DNA from: Paenibacillus sp.
GTDB lineage: Bacteria > Bacillota > Bacilli > Paenibacillales > Paenibacillaceae
Direction: 5' to 3'
DNA length: 64,000 bases
Assembly: GCA_023512345.1 (NCBI GenBank)
Contig: JAILZT010000022.1
Location: forward strand, 1 to 64,000
Made by a program: the position numbers and the translations under genes. The notes under the pieces were generated by a model. That model ran no database searches. It was not told the DNA's origin and saw only the letters and a program-made list of their open reading frames with translations. Position 1 is the stretch's first letter. Every line of letters begins with the position of its first letter. Below are positions 1-9,015 of this stretch, in pieces.

Positions 1-3
1 CTG

Positions 4-57
4 TTATCTTCGGATTTCTTGAATTTTACCGTTATCAACGGTGAAATCCGAAGATAA
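4..57. repeat. 15-bp perfect inverted repeat at window edge
   Basis: Arms TTATCTTCGGATTTC (4-18) and GAAATCCGAAGATAA (43-57) are exact reverse complements. The spacer holds a second small hairpin, ACCGTT-ATC-AACGGT (28-42). There is no T-tract, so it is not a classical terminator. It may be the 3' end of an upstream transcript or part of a dispersed intergenic repeat. The rest of 58-232 holds the lacZ promoter region. Confidence 0.55.
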
Positions 58-127
58 AGGCGAACGCTAACGCTTCTCCAATCCAAATTTCCACTTCGTT
101 CCTTTTTGACCTAATCAAAGATATAAT

Positions 128-156
128 ATTTGTGAGTTTCATATTTTCTCACAAAT
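128..156. promoter_or_regulatory. Operator-like inverted repeat upstream of GH2 gene
   Basis: Arms ATTTGTGAG (128-136) and CTCACAAAT (148-156) are perfect reverse complements separated by 11 bp, about 85 bp before the beta-galactosidase start. The symmetry and position suggest a binding site for a dimeric regulator. No regulator gene is adjacent within the window, so the cognate protein is unknown. Confidence 0.45.
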
Positions 157-241
157 CATAGAACACACTTTTTATTTTATTAAATTAGCTGCACTCTAAA
201 GACGCACCTGATTCACAAATAGTAGTAGAGGAGTGAATATA

Positions 242-3200
242 TTGAAAGAGATTACACCCAGCATAGATTGGCTGGAAGATGTAAGTATTTTTGCTGTGAA
301 CAGGCTTAAAGCGCATTCAGATCATAAATATTATGAATGCATGGAAGAGGCCAAAAAGGGTGGCGCTATGGCGCTTCGTCATAGCTTGAACGGAAGTTGG
401 AAGTTCAACTATGCGGTTAATCCGTCCAGCCGGGCTGTTGACTTTTATAAAGAGGATTTCTCATCAGAAGGATGGGCGGATATTGCGGTACCGGGACATA
501 TTCAGCTGCAAGGCTTCGGTAATCCTCAGTACGTGAACACTATGTATCCATGGGATGGTCATGAATATCTACGACCGCCGCAAATCTCCAAAACACATAA
601 TCCAGTAGGGAGCTATGTAAAAACCTTTTCGATACCAGAACAAATGAAGGACAAGCCAGTGTATGTGTCTTTTCAAGGTGTGGAATCTGCTTTCTATGTA
701 TGGCTTAACGGTGAATTTGTAGGTTACAGTGAGGACAGCTTTACACCATCGGAATTTGACTTATCTCCTTATGTACGGGTGGATGGTGAAAATAAGTTAG
801 CTGTAGAAGTATACCAACGGAGTACGGGCAGTTGGCTGGAGGATCAGGATTTCTGGAGGTTCTCTGGTATTTTCAGAGAGGTCTATTTGTATACTGTGCC
901 GCAGATTCACGTTAGAGATCTGTTCGTACGCACGGATCTGGATGAAGCCTATCAGGATGGAGTACTTTCAGTAAATCTGGATGTAGTGGGTAAACTCTCA
1001 GGTAGTGTGAAGTTGAACTTGCTGGACCCATCTGGTCTACCGGCTGGTTCAGTTGATGTGTCAATAACAGGCGAGAAGCTTGTTGCAGCTATTAATGTGC
1101 AGAATGCCGATCTTTGGAGCGCAGAAGTTCCTAACCTGTACAGTCTTTATATTAATATATATGATGATCAGGGAACATTAGTTGAAGTGATTCCACAAAA
1201 AGTAGGCTTCCGGAAGTTCGAAATGCTGAACAAGGTTATGAGCATTAACGGCAAGCGGATTGTTTTTAAAGGCGTTAACCGTCATGAGTTTAACTGTAGA
1301 ACAGGCCGTGCGATTACGATGGAAGATATGCTCTGGGACATTAAAACCTTGAAGCAGAACAACATTAATTCAGTCCGTACATCTCACTATCCGAATCAAA
1401 GCGAATGGTATACGTTATGTGATGAATATGGTATTTATGTTATTGATGAAATGAATCTCGAAACCCACGGATCTTGGCAAAAGCTTGGCGCTGTTGAGCC
1501 TTCATGGGTAATTCCAGGCGATCGTCCAGAGTGGCTCGATATTGTTATGGATAGAGCAGTATCCATGGTTGAACGGGATAAGAATCATCCGTCTATACTG
1601 ATCTGGTCTTGCGGCAATGAGTCGTTTGGAGGCGAAGTAATCTATAAGGTATCGGAATATTTCAGGGAAGTTGACCCGGGCCGATTGGTTCATTACGAGG
1701 GTGTTTTCCATGACCGCCGATTTAATGATACAAGTGATATGGAAAGCCGTATGTATGCGACGGTGAAGAGTATCGAGGAATATTTGCAAAATGATCCACA
1801 GAAGCCTTTTATCAGCTGCGAATATATGCATGCCATGGGTAATTCTCTGGGTGGTATGAGTAAATACAGTGAACTGGAACAGAAGTATCCTCTGTATCAA
1901 GGCGGCTTTATTTGGGACTATATCGATCAGGCTATGATGAAAAAAGACCGCTACGGCAAGGAGTATCTGGCTTTCGGTGGGGATTACGGAGACCGGGCTA
2001 CAGACTACAATTTCTGTACGGATGGAATCGTCTATGCCGATCGTAAGCTGTCGCCTAAGATGCAGGAGGTAAAGTTCCTCTATCAGGATATTAAGCTGGT
2101 GCCGACCTCTAAGGGAGTTACGATAATCAATGAAGGCTTATTTCAGGGAACTGATCACTGCGAACTGCACTTCAGCATCCATAATGAGAGCGGAGAATTG
2201 GCAAACGGCAAACTTGGGGTTCAGGTAGAACCGCAAAGTGAGACTTTTGCAGTGTTCCAATGGTCTGAAGATACACTTCCAGCCGGTGGAGAATACTGGA
2301 TCAATACCTCGCTTAAGTTGAAGGAAGCTACGCTTTGGGGAGATGCTGGGTTTGAAATTGCTTTTGGCCAGTCCGTGTTTACGGATGAAGCTAAAGGTAG
2401 TGATGAAGCCGTTAAGCATCAAGACGTAAGTGTGAATCACAATCATTTTAAAGTAATTAACGGTGATGTTAATATTGGTGTCAAAGGCAAAGACTTCAGC
2501 ATTATGTTTTCCCGCGGAGTGGGTAGTCTAACATCGGTCAACTACTCCGGTAAAGAGCTTATTGCGTATCCTCCGGCACCTTTATTTTGGCGGGCCACTA
2601 CGGACAACGATAAAGGTACAGCCATGGGATTCCATTCTGGGGCTTGGTACGCAGCGAGCTTGATGCCAAGATGTACAAATGTTGCTTTGGTTGAAGGTGA
2701 TGGTGAAGTGACGATAACGTTCAGCTACAGTGTGAATATCAGTGCAGACGTTAAAGTTACCGTTGCGTATACCGTACGTTCGGACGGAAGTATCGCTGTC
2801 AAATCTCGTTATGAAGGGGCAGCGGGTCTACCCGATCTTCCGATTTATGCACTGTCCTTCAAAATCCCAATGGAATACAGCCAATTGGATTGGCTGGCAC
2901 TGGGTCCAGACGAGAATTATAGTGACCGTAATCATGGAGCAAGACTTGGCCGATTCAGTAACAAGGCCGCAGATAGTCTTTCCGGTTATGTAGTCCCTCA
3001 GGAATCAGGAAATCGTACAGGAGTTCGAAGCGTGACCGTAACAAATGACGAAGGTAGCGGAATTAAGATTTCGGCTCCTGCAGCGAAACCTGTAGAGTGC
3101 CGAGTGTCTCCGTACACAGCATTTGAGCTGGAAAATGCGTATCACCAATATGAGCTGCCTCCAGTACATTACACAGTAGTTACTGTTGCGGGCAAGCAAA

Positions 3201-3304
3201 TGGGTGTAGGCGGTGACGATAGCTGGGGCGCTCCTGTCCATGCTGAATACCGTATCCCGTCTGATGGAATCATCGAATATGAATTTGTAATTTCGAGAGC
3301 GTAG
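242..3304 (+). CDS. lacZ: GH2 beta-galactosidase (LacZ type)
   Basis: A large LacZ-type glycoside hydrolase family 2 enzyme, predicted to hydrolyse terminal beta-galactosides in the cytoplasm; there is no signal peptide. Visible domains are the N-terminal sugar-binding jelly roll (about 45-220), the beta-sandwich (about 220-330), the TIM barrel (about 330-620) and the C-terminal Bgal-small domain (about 730-1015). The acid/base Glu is in WSCGNES (E460) and the nucleophile in CEYMHAMGN (E527), matching E461/E537 of E. coli LacZ. AGAGGAG at 227-233 lies 8 nt before a TTG at 242. The in-frame GTG at 233 overlaps that site, so TTG (1020 aa) is preferred. The gene is followed by its own terminator. 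It could process galactosylated xyloglucan oligosaccharides as well as lactose. Confidence 0.95.
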   Translation: MKEITPSIDWLEDVSIFAVNRLKAHSDHKYYECMEEAKKGGAMALRHSLNGSWKFNYAVNPSSRAVDFYKEDFSSEGWADIAVPGHIQLQGFGNPQYVNTMYPWDGHEYLRPPQISKTHNPVGSYVKTFSIPEQMKDKPVYVSFQGVESAFYVWLNGEFVGYSEDSFTPSEFDLSPYVRVDGENKLAVEVYQRSTGSWLEDQDFWRFSGIFREVYLYTVPQIHVRDLFVRTDLDEAYQDGVLSVNLDVVGKLSGSVKLNLLDPSGLPAGSVDVSITGEKLVAAINVQNADLWSAEVPNLYSLYINIYDDQGTLVEVIPQKVGFRKFEMLNKVMSINGKRIVFKGVNRHEFNCRTGRAITMEDMLWDIKTLKQNNINSVRTSHYPNQSEWYTLCDEYGIYVIDEMNLETHGSWQKLGAVEPSWVIPGDRPEWLDIVMDRAVSMVERDKNHPSILIWSCGNESFGGEVIYKVSEYFREVDPGRLVHYEGVFHDRRFNDTSDMESRMYATVKSIEEYLQNDPQKPFISCEYMHAMGNSLGGMSKYSELEQKYPLYQGGFIWDYIDQAMMKKDRYGKEYLAFGGDYGDRATDYNFCTDGIVYADRKLSPKMQEVKFLYQDIKLVPTSKGVTIINEGLFQGTDHCELHFSIHNESGELANGKLGVQVEPQSETFAVFQWSEDTLPAGGEYWINTSLKLKEATLWGDAGFEIAFGQSVFTDEAKGSDEAVKHQDVSVNHNHFKVINGDVNIGVKGKDFSIMFSRGVGSLTSVNYSGKELIAYPPAPLFWRATTDNDKGTAMGFHSGAWYAASLMPRCTNVALVEGDGEVTITFSYSVNISADVKVTVAYTVRSDGSIAVKSRYEGAAGLPDLPIYALSFKIPMEYSQLDWLALGPDENYSDRNHGARLGRFSNKAADSLSGYVVPQESGNRTGVRSVTVTNDEGSGIKISAPAAKPVECRVSPYTAFELENAYHQYELPPVHYTVVTVAGKQMGVGGDDSWGAPVHAEYRIPSDGIIEYEFVISRA

Positions 3305-3346
3305 GAGATAGGGAACTACTTCTCAGTTAGTAAAATGACAATGCAC

Positions 3347-3387
3347 AAGGGTTAAGCAGGAGTTAGATCTGCTTAACCCTTTTTTAT
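3347..3387 (+). terminator. Rho-independent terminator after lacZ
   Basis: Arms AAGGGTTAAGCAG and CTGCTTAACCCTT form a 13-bp stem with a short loop, followed by a run of six Ts. It closes the monocistronic beta-galactosidase transcript. Confidence 0.9.
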
Positions 3388-3595
3388 ATCTAGCTATGAC
3401 TGTCCTCAACGTTGATCACCTTCGACCTTCATGCCGAAGCCGTCGTTATCTGATTCGTATCCGTGGCTGAAGATGCCCGAACCAAGTGTAAAAGTGCACT
3501 TGATACGTGCCCATTTCGCCCCGTGGTCGAAATCACCCAAATGATGATACACTATTAAAAAACACTCTATTAAACCGACAAATTGGAGGGATTTC

Positions 3596-4096
3596 ATGCA
3601 AACATTGTTTCGGTACAACTGGAAGGTACGAGAAGAATGGTATCAATGGTGCGAGGATGTTTCGATTGAAGAACTGCTTAAACCACGTACTGGAGGTGTC
3701 GGAAGCATTCTGAAGACACTTTTCCATATTGCAGATGTAGAGTGGAGCTGGATCCAATCCATACAAGGTAAACCCGATTTTCAGGAGAATTTCGAGGAAT
3801 TTAATACATTGGAAAAGGTACGTGAGCTGGATGCCCGCTTCCGCCCTGACGTGGAGCAGTTTGTATTGAGCTGGAACGTGGATATGGAACGTCGGATTTT
3901 TGAGGATACGCTTCCGGATGGGAGTAAGGTTACGGATGCATGGGGAGAAGTGATGCGCCACGTCATCGTACATGAAATTCATCATGCAGGTCAGCTGTCC
4001 GTATGGGCTCGTGAGGTTGGTAAGGCCCCCGTCTCCGCCAATGTTATTGGCAAAGGTCTGATGGGTTCATTACCAGATAATAATAGACATAATTAG
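3596..4096 (+). CDS. DinB-family four-helix metal-binding protein
   Basis: A 166-aa protein of the DinB/YfiT-like superfamily, which has a four-helix bundle with a three-histidine divalent-metal site. H44 (in LFHIADVEW) and the HxxxHEIHH cluster (H122, H126, H129/H130) match the family pattern. Members include thiol-S-transferases for bacillithiol and damage-inducible proteins of unknown role; the substrate cannot be read here. GGAGG lies about 6 nt before the ATG. The next gene, a Crp/Fnr regulator, follows after 58 bp and may be co-transcribed. Confidence 0.85.
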   Translation: MQTLFRYNWKVREEWYQWCEDVSIEELLKPRTGGVGSILKTLFHIADVEWSWIQSIQGKPDFQENFEEFNTLEKVRELDARFRPDVEQFVLSWNVDMERRIFEDTLPDGSKVTDAWGEVMRHVIVHEIHHAGQLSVWAREVGKAPVSANVIGKGLMGSLPDNNRHN

Positions 4097-4154
4097 TTCG
4101 AACTCTGCCAGCATTCACTTTGTCGCGAACCGAAAATGAGGAAAGGTGCTGTAA

Positions 4155-4853
4155 ATGCAAACATTATACGATCAAGATGCTGTCCGTGCATTAGCGGAGA
4201 GAAACGGCTTGGATCAAATTTTTAGTTCAGAGGTTATTCAGGAAATGGAACTGCGGTGCTATGGGGACGGAGAGGCTATATGTTCAGTGGGTGATGTGCT
4301 AGAGGGCCTATTCATATTAATGGAAGGTAAGCTGAAAATCCATACTCTGCTCCCGAACGGTAAGTCCATGTTGGTCAGGTTCGCGAAGCCTACCTCGATT
4401 ATCGGAGATGTGGAGTTGCTGCGTCAGTATCCGGTTAAAAATCAGGTTGAGTCGGTAGGAGACAGTCTGCTGCTGGTAGCTGGAAAAAAACTGATGTTCA
4501 AAGAGCTTGAGAATAACGTTACTCTGCTGCGATTTCTAGTGGGTGAGCTGAGCCATAAGCTGTATACACTGGGCCAGACTTCTGCCTTAAATCTTTTATA
4601 TCCGGTTGAAAATCGATTCGCCAGTTATCTGCTCTCATTATTCGCTGATCAAGGGAAAGGGCAGTATGTTGAAGAAATTCGCACCTCCACCCTAACGGAG
4701 ACCGCAGAACTGCTGGGTACCAGCTATCGTCATCTGAATCGAATAGTAAAGCGATTTATAGAGGAAGGTATTATCGAGAGAAAACGAGGCCGATTAATTG
4801 TGCTCCATGAAGGCAAGTTGGCCGAGCTGGCAAGTGGAAACTTATATGAGTGA
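4155..4853 (+). CDS. Crp/Fnr-family transcriptional regulator (YeiL-like)
   Basis: A 232-aa regulator with an N-terminal cyclic-nucleotide-binding-like beta-barrel (about 20-135) and a C-terminal winged helix (about 165-225, TAELLGTSYRHLNRIVKRF recognition region). No FNR-type cysteine cluster is seen, so oxygen sensing through Fe-S is unlikely; ligand and targets are unknown. The arrangement resembles YeiL-type regulators. AGGAAAGGTGC precedes the ATG. It ends at a terminator. Confidence 0.85.
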   Translation: MQTLYDQDAVRALAERNGLDQIFSSEVIQEMELRCYGDGEAICSVGDVLEGLFILMEGKLKIHTLLPNGKSMLVRFAKPTSIIGDVELLRQYPVKNQVESVGDSLLLVAGKKLMFKELENNVTLLRFLVGELSHKLYTLGQTSALNLLYPVENRFASYLLSLFADQGKGQYVEEIRTSTLTETAELLGTSYRHLNRIVKRFIEEGIIERKRGRLIVLHEGKLAELASGNLYE

Positions 4854-4897
4854 TTTTATTTTCTGTGGGAAATGCAATACGTTAATAATGCTCAGAA

Positions 4898-4942
4898 AAC
4901 CGCTTACTATTGAGCCATAGCTCAGGTATAGCGGTCTTTTTG
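4898..4942 (+). terminator. Terminator after Crp/Fnr gene
   Basis: An imperfect hairpin with ACCGCT and AGCGGT as base pairs and an internal GAGC...GCTC helix, followed by TCTTTTTG. Confidence 0.75.
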
Positions 4943-5060
4943 TGTTCAGTGAATTACTTTTAGCTAACATTCGGATCGAATTCAGATTCATTTAAGCATT
5001 AGCCTTTAGGATCAATACATAGAGGTAAATGATATACATATGGATACGGAGGAATGGATC

Positions 5061-6761
5061 ATGTTGAAGAGTAAAAGTATTCGCGTCAAAATATTGCTGG
5101 GTTTTGGGGCTGTTATTGTGTTATTTCTTGTGGCTATTTTCGGGAGTACCTTTTTTCAGGCTAAGGTGTCTTTACTTACAGAGCAGGTCAACCGCAATTG
5201 GAACAAGCTATCTTTAGTTCAAGGGCTGACCGATAAAATACGAACTGCAGACGAACTGGGAGCAAGATATTTGATGAGCGCTACAGAAGAGGAAAGAACG
5301 ACATATCTCACTCAATATGAAACGATTCTACCTAAGATATCTGATGCCATAACAGAGTTGAAGAATTCGGAACTGATTGAGCCAGAACTGGAAGGATTAA
5401 CGACATTGGAAGGCAAATGGAATGATTATTTGATTGTATTAAAAGAGTCCTTTGCGTTGGCAAAGGAAGGTAACTTTCCAAATGCTCAGAAAAAATATAC
5501 CACGCTGTCACTGGATTCATTGATTGAATCTCAGGTGATCTTTCAAGATATGCTTACAACGAAAATTCAGAGTGACCAAAGTGAAGCCGATTCCCACCGT
5601 AAACTCTCTATCATCATTAGTCTTGGAGTAACTGTTTTGTCGGTTGTATTGGCAGCGATCCTAGCCTTTCTTCTAGCAGGAAGAATTGTAAAACCACTGC
5701 ATGATGTGAATAAGCAGCTCGAAGAGATTGCTTCCGGGGATGCGGATCTTACACGTAAACTGAATGTACATACGAAGGACGAGATTGGTGAGCTGGCTAA
5801 CAACTTTAATAAAATGACTCATAATCTCGCAGCTATGATTGGACAGGTTACCCAATCGGCGACAGGTCTGGCTATTTCCTCGGCCAAGCTTACTTCAGAC
5901 AGCGGACAAACCGCACGAGCGACCGAAAGAATTGCGGATATTATGGGCGAGGTCGCATCGGGTGCTGGGCAGCAGATGAATGATCTGCAGACAAATATGA
6001 CAACCTTAGCTGAAATTTCAGCAGGAATTGGACAAATAGCCGCAAGTGTTCATGATATTTCAGAGGCTTCTCTGAGATCCTCTGAATATGCGATATCAGG
6101 AGATAAATCCATTCAGGCAGCGGTTCATCAAATGCAGTCAATTAATCTCTCCATACAAACCCTTTCCGAGCAGGTACTCGGATTCGTGAAGCACTCCCAG
6201 GAAATTGGATCTATTGTGGATGTGATCAAAGGGGTTGCTTCAGAGACCAATATGCTGGCGTTGAATGCGACTATAGAAGCCGCCCGTGCAGGAGAGCATG
6301 GCAGAGGTTTTGCTGTGGTTGCGGATCAGGTACGAAAGCTGGCGGAGCAATCGGCAGAGTCTGCCAATCGTATCGCGGATATGGCGCAGGCAATACAAAC
6401 GGATGCCAATCTTGCTATGAAAAATATGAAAGGCAGTATGCTCGAGGTGCAGGAAGGAACAGGTATAATGACATCTGCCGGACGATCCTTCGGGGAGATC
6501 CGCCTGTCCATAGATGGTTTAACCGGACAGGTTCAGGAGGTGTCTGGTGCAGTGGAGGAAATCTCAGCAGCTACAGAAGATATTGTTGAGTCCATCCGCA
6601 CAGTAACGCAAATCTCAGAAACCACCGCAGGTAATACACAAAATATCTCAGCGGCATCTCAAGAGCAAATGGCTTCTGTAGAACAAATTGCTTCTTCTGC
6701 AAATGCTTTGAGTACAATGGCTATAGGGCTTCAGGGGTTGGTAGCTAGGTTTAATGTGTAA
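5061..6761 (+). CDS. Methyl-accepting chemotaxis protein
   Basis: A 566-aa transmembrane chemoreceptor. It has a short cytoplasmic N-terminus, TM1 (about 10-32), an extracellular four-helix-bundle sensor of the 4HB_MCP type (about 33-180), TM2 (about 183-206), a HAMP domain (about 207-260) and a long cytoplasmic signalling coiled coil. The conserved hairpin tip that contacts CheA/CheW is present (ETNMLALNATIEAARAGEHG). GGAGGA at 5048-5053 fits ATG 5061 (MLKSKSIRVK). An in-frame ATG at 5040 lacks a ribosome site. The ligand is unknown. Confidence 0.93.
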   Translation: MLKSKSIRVKILLGFGAVIVLFLVAIFGSTFFQAKVSLLTEQVNRNWNKLSLVQGLTDKIRTADELGARYLMSATEEERTTYLTQYETILPKISDAITELKNSELIEPELEGLTTLEGKWNDYLIVLKESFALAKEGNFPNAQKKYTTLSLDSLIESQVIFQDMLTTKIQSDQSEADSHRKLSIIISLGVTVLSVVLAAILAFLLAGRIVKPLHDVNKQLEEIASGDADLTRKLNVHTKDEIGELANNFNKMTHNLAAMIGQVTQSATGLAISSAKLTSDSGQTARATERIADIMGEVASGAGQQMNDLQTNMTTLAEISAGIGQIAASVHDISEASLRSSEYAISGDKSIQAAVHQMQSINLSIQTLSEQVLGFVKHSQEIGSIVDVIKGVASETNMLALNATIEAARAGEHGRGFAVVADQVRKLAEQSAESANRIADMAQAIQTDANLAMKNMKGSMLEVQEGTGIMTSAGRSFGEIRLSIDGLTGQVQEVSGAVEEISAATEDIVESIRTVTQISETTAGNTQNISAASQEQMASVEQIASSANALSTMAIGLQGLVARFNV

Positions 6762-6795
6762 TGCTTGTTAAAGGATTTAGTGAGGAATAGATCAA

Positions 6796-6836
6796 AGGCC
6801 GTTTCCCTTTGTCCAAGGGGGGACGGCTTTTTCTGC
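6796..6836 (+). terminator. Probable terminator after chemoreceptor
   Basis: GCCGT near 6800 pairs with ACGGC near 6824 around an imperfect G/C-rich inner helix, followed by TTTTTCT. Confidence 0.6.
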
Positions 6837-6915
6837 GTCCTGTAATCGAATCGACAGGAGACTTCTGCCAAGGTACAATGAATTTGCATTAAAGATGCAA
6901 TGAAGGAGGGGCTAT

Positions 6916-7836
6916 ATGTCACACAAAATAGTTAATAATATTACGGAGCTAATCGGGAATACCCCAGTCGTACGCCTGAACCGTTTAACCGGATCTGGTG
7001 ATGCTGAACTATATGTTAAGTTGGAGTCCTTCAATCCCAGTGGGAGTGTCAAAGACCGCGCAGCTTTTAATCTGATTCATAGGGCTGAAGAAGATGGCTT
7101 ATTAAAGCCAGGCGGAACAATTATAGAACCGACCAGTGGGAACACGGGAATAGGGTTGGCTATGAATGCGGCGGCAAAGGGCTACCGAGCCATTTTGATA
7201 ATGCCTGATAATATGACAAAGGAACGGATTAATATTCTAAAAGCGTACGGCGCTGAAGTTGTACTTACGCCAGCAGCAGAACGTATGTCTGGGGCCATTG
7301 CCAAGGCTCTTGAGCTCGGACGAGAAGTCGAAAATAGCTTTATTCCACAACAGTTCGAGAATAAGGCTAATCCTGATATCCATCGGACAACAACGGCTAT
7401 TGAGATATTGGAACAAATGGAAGGTAAGCTGGATGCCTTTGTAGCAACTTCAGGAACGGGTGGAACCATTACGGGTACGGGCGAAGTACTACGCCAGCAT
7501 TTGCAACAAATCCGTATTCTTGTAGTAGAGCCGCAGGGCTCGCCCGTTCTGTCGGGTGGAGAGCCTGGTCCACATAAGCTTGTGGGAACGAGTCCGGGAT
7601 TTGTGCCTGCGATTCTGAATACCAGCGTATATGATGAAATAATCCAAGTATCTGACGAAGATGCATTGGATACAGTTCGAGCGATGGCTGCTCAAGAAGG
7701 TATCCTGATTGGACCTTCGGGTGGAGCATCAGTTTGGGCTGCACTACAGGAAGCAAGGAGACTTGGAGCCGGCAAACGTGTACTGTGCATCGCTCCAGAT
7801 ACTGGAGGACGGTATCTAAGCATGGGGATATTTTGA
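6916..7836 (+). CDS. cysK: Cysteine synthase (O-acetylserine sulfhydrylase)
   Basis: A 306-aa PLP enzyme that makes L-cysteine from O-acetyl-L-serine and sulfide. Visible are the PLP lysine in NPSGSVKDRA, the substrate loop PTSGNTGIGLA and the phosphate-binding loop GTGGTITGTG. Length is normal for CysK/CysM-type enzymes. The ribosome site AAGGAGGGG is 6 nt before the ATG. No T-box or S-box leader is visible in the 150 bp upstream. A lipoprotein gene follows after 20 bp, probably in the same transcript. Confidence 0.93.
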   Translation: MSHKIVNNITELIGNTPVVRLNRLTGSGDAELYVKLESFNPSGSVKDRAAFNLIHRAEEDGLLKPGGTIIEPTSGNTGIGLAMNAAAKGYRAILIMPDNMTKERINILKAYGAEVVLTPAAERMSGAIAKALELGREVENSFIPQQFENKANPDIHRTTTAIEILEQMEGKLDAFVATSGTGGTITGTGEVLRQHLQQIRILVVEPQGSPVLSGGEPGPHKLVGTSPGFVPAILNTSVYDEIIQVSDEDALDTVRAMAAQEGILIGPSGGASVWAALQEARRLGAGKRVLCIAPDTGGRYLSMGIF

Positions 7837-7856
7837 ATACACGAGGAGGACTGAGA

Positions 7857-8819
7857 ATGTATAAGAATTTGGTGGTTGTGACGCTGGTTCTATTGCTTAT
7901 AGCCGGCTGCTCAAGTCAGGGTAAGGATTCAAGTGCCGATCCACAAAGTTCGCCACCTATCCAAACTGAAGGGAATAATGTATCTCCGTCACCAACCTCC
8001 TCTATAGCACCAACTGAATCCTCAGTACCCACGCAGTCGCCGGAGACGGTTGCATATCTGGATAAAGAAAAATTAAAGGCCATATTTGGGTTCTCGGATA
8101 AGGAAGGTAAGTATCTATTGGTTACTGGACAGAATGAGGGCGAAGAAAAAGTTATGGCTAGTCTAAATCGTGCAATAGGCGAGAATGGCAGCGTCCTTGC
8201 TGTAAAGTTCGTGAAATGGCAGAAAGGTAGCGAACAGAGTAACGGCAGAGACACAGCGCAGAATTTTGTGAATGTGCCAGGTTATTTGTTCTTGCTTGAA
8301 GAAGGAAGTGTTGTCCCAAATCAGACTTATTATCTAGCGGATCAAGCGGAGTTTAATCTGAAATCACTTTTGTCAATTCAGCCTGCGAATGAGAATAATG
8401 GATCTGCCAAAGTGGGAGAAGGTGTGAAGGCGGAAATTACTGCTGCCCAACAACGCGAAATAGAGCAAATATGGAAGCTTGCTGATATATCGGGTAAGGG
8501 TGAGCTATATCTTGTTCAATTCGTAAAGCAGGATAAGGATATGTTATTTAGTTTTGTATTAAAAGAAGATAAAAGACTTACCTTCATGAATTATCCGGCA
8601 GTCTTACAGGATGAATATTCGGTATGGCGTGTGGATGACGGTGGTAAAGTAAGCCCGGAAATGTTCTCAATCCTTTTTGCTGCTGAGACTGTAAAGGGAA
8701 TGGTTCTAGGAATCAACTGGTGGGGAGCAGAGGGTGTGAATACATTTTTACTCGAGCAAGTGGGGGACACTTTTAAGGAAATGGATATTGAGTACAGCCG
8801 ATACACATCCCCTGTATAG
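7857..8819 (+). CDS. Secreted lipoprotein of unknown function
   Basis: A 320-aa protein with a lipoprotein signal peptide; the lipobox LIAGC gives a predicted lipidated Cys18. A Ser/Pro/Thr-rich linker follows (about 20-60), then a globular region with no family I recognise. GAGGAGG lies 8 nt before the ATG. It follows the cysteine synthase gene by 20 bp and probably shares its transcript. It is presumably membrane-anchored on the outer face. Confidence 0.8.
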   Translation: MYKNLVVVTLVLLLIAGCSSQGKDSSADPQSSPPIQTEGNNVSPSPTSSIAPTESSVPTQSPETVAYLDKEKLKAIFGFSDKEGKYLLVTGQNEGEEKVMASLNRAIGENGSVLAVKFVKWQKGSEQSNGRDTAQNFVNVPGYLFLLEEGSVVPNQTYYLADQAEFNLKSLLSIQPANENNGSAKVGEGVKAEITAAQQREIEQIWKLADISGKGELYLVQFVKQDKDMLFSFVLKEDKRLTFMNYPAVLQDEYSVWRVDDGGKVSPEMFSILFAAETVKGMVLGINWWGAEGVNTFLLEQVGDTFKEMDIEYSRYTSPV

Positions 8820-8848
8820 GGTGTCGTCTAGTAATGGTCTAATCGAAT

Positions 8849-8896
8849 GGCTGTTCACCAAACGGAAGATATCTTCTGAGGTGAGCAGCCCTTTTT
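8849..8896 (+). terminator. Terminator after lipoprotein gene
   Basis: GGCTGTTCACC (8849-8859) pairs with GGTGAGCAGCC (8880-8890) with one G-U pair, followed by CTTTTTA. Confidence 0.88.
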
Positions 8897-9015
8897 ATGG
8901 TCAAAAGAGTATATATTAGCTGTGAATAAATAGATATCTGACTACAAGACAAATGTCCATGCCTCCCATAGGTAATTGGAGTAGTATACATAAGGTCTAA
9001 ATGGAGGTGTCAAAA

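Noticed and set aside
3406..3985. Minus-strand frames around the DinB-fold gene
   Set aside because: They overlap a well-supported gene and its upstream region, with no ribosome site or recognisable protein features.
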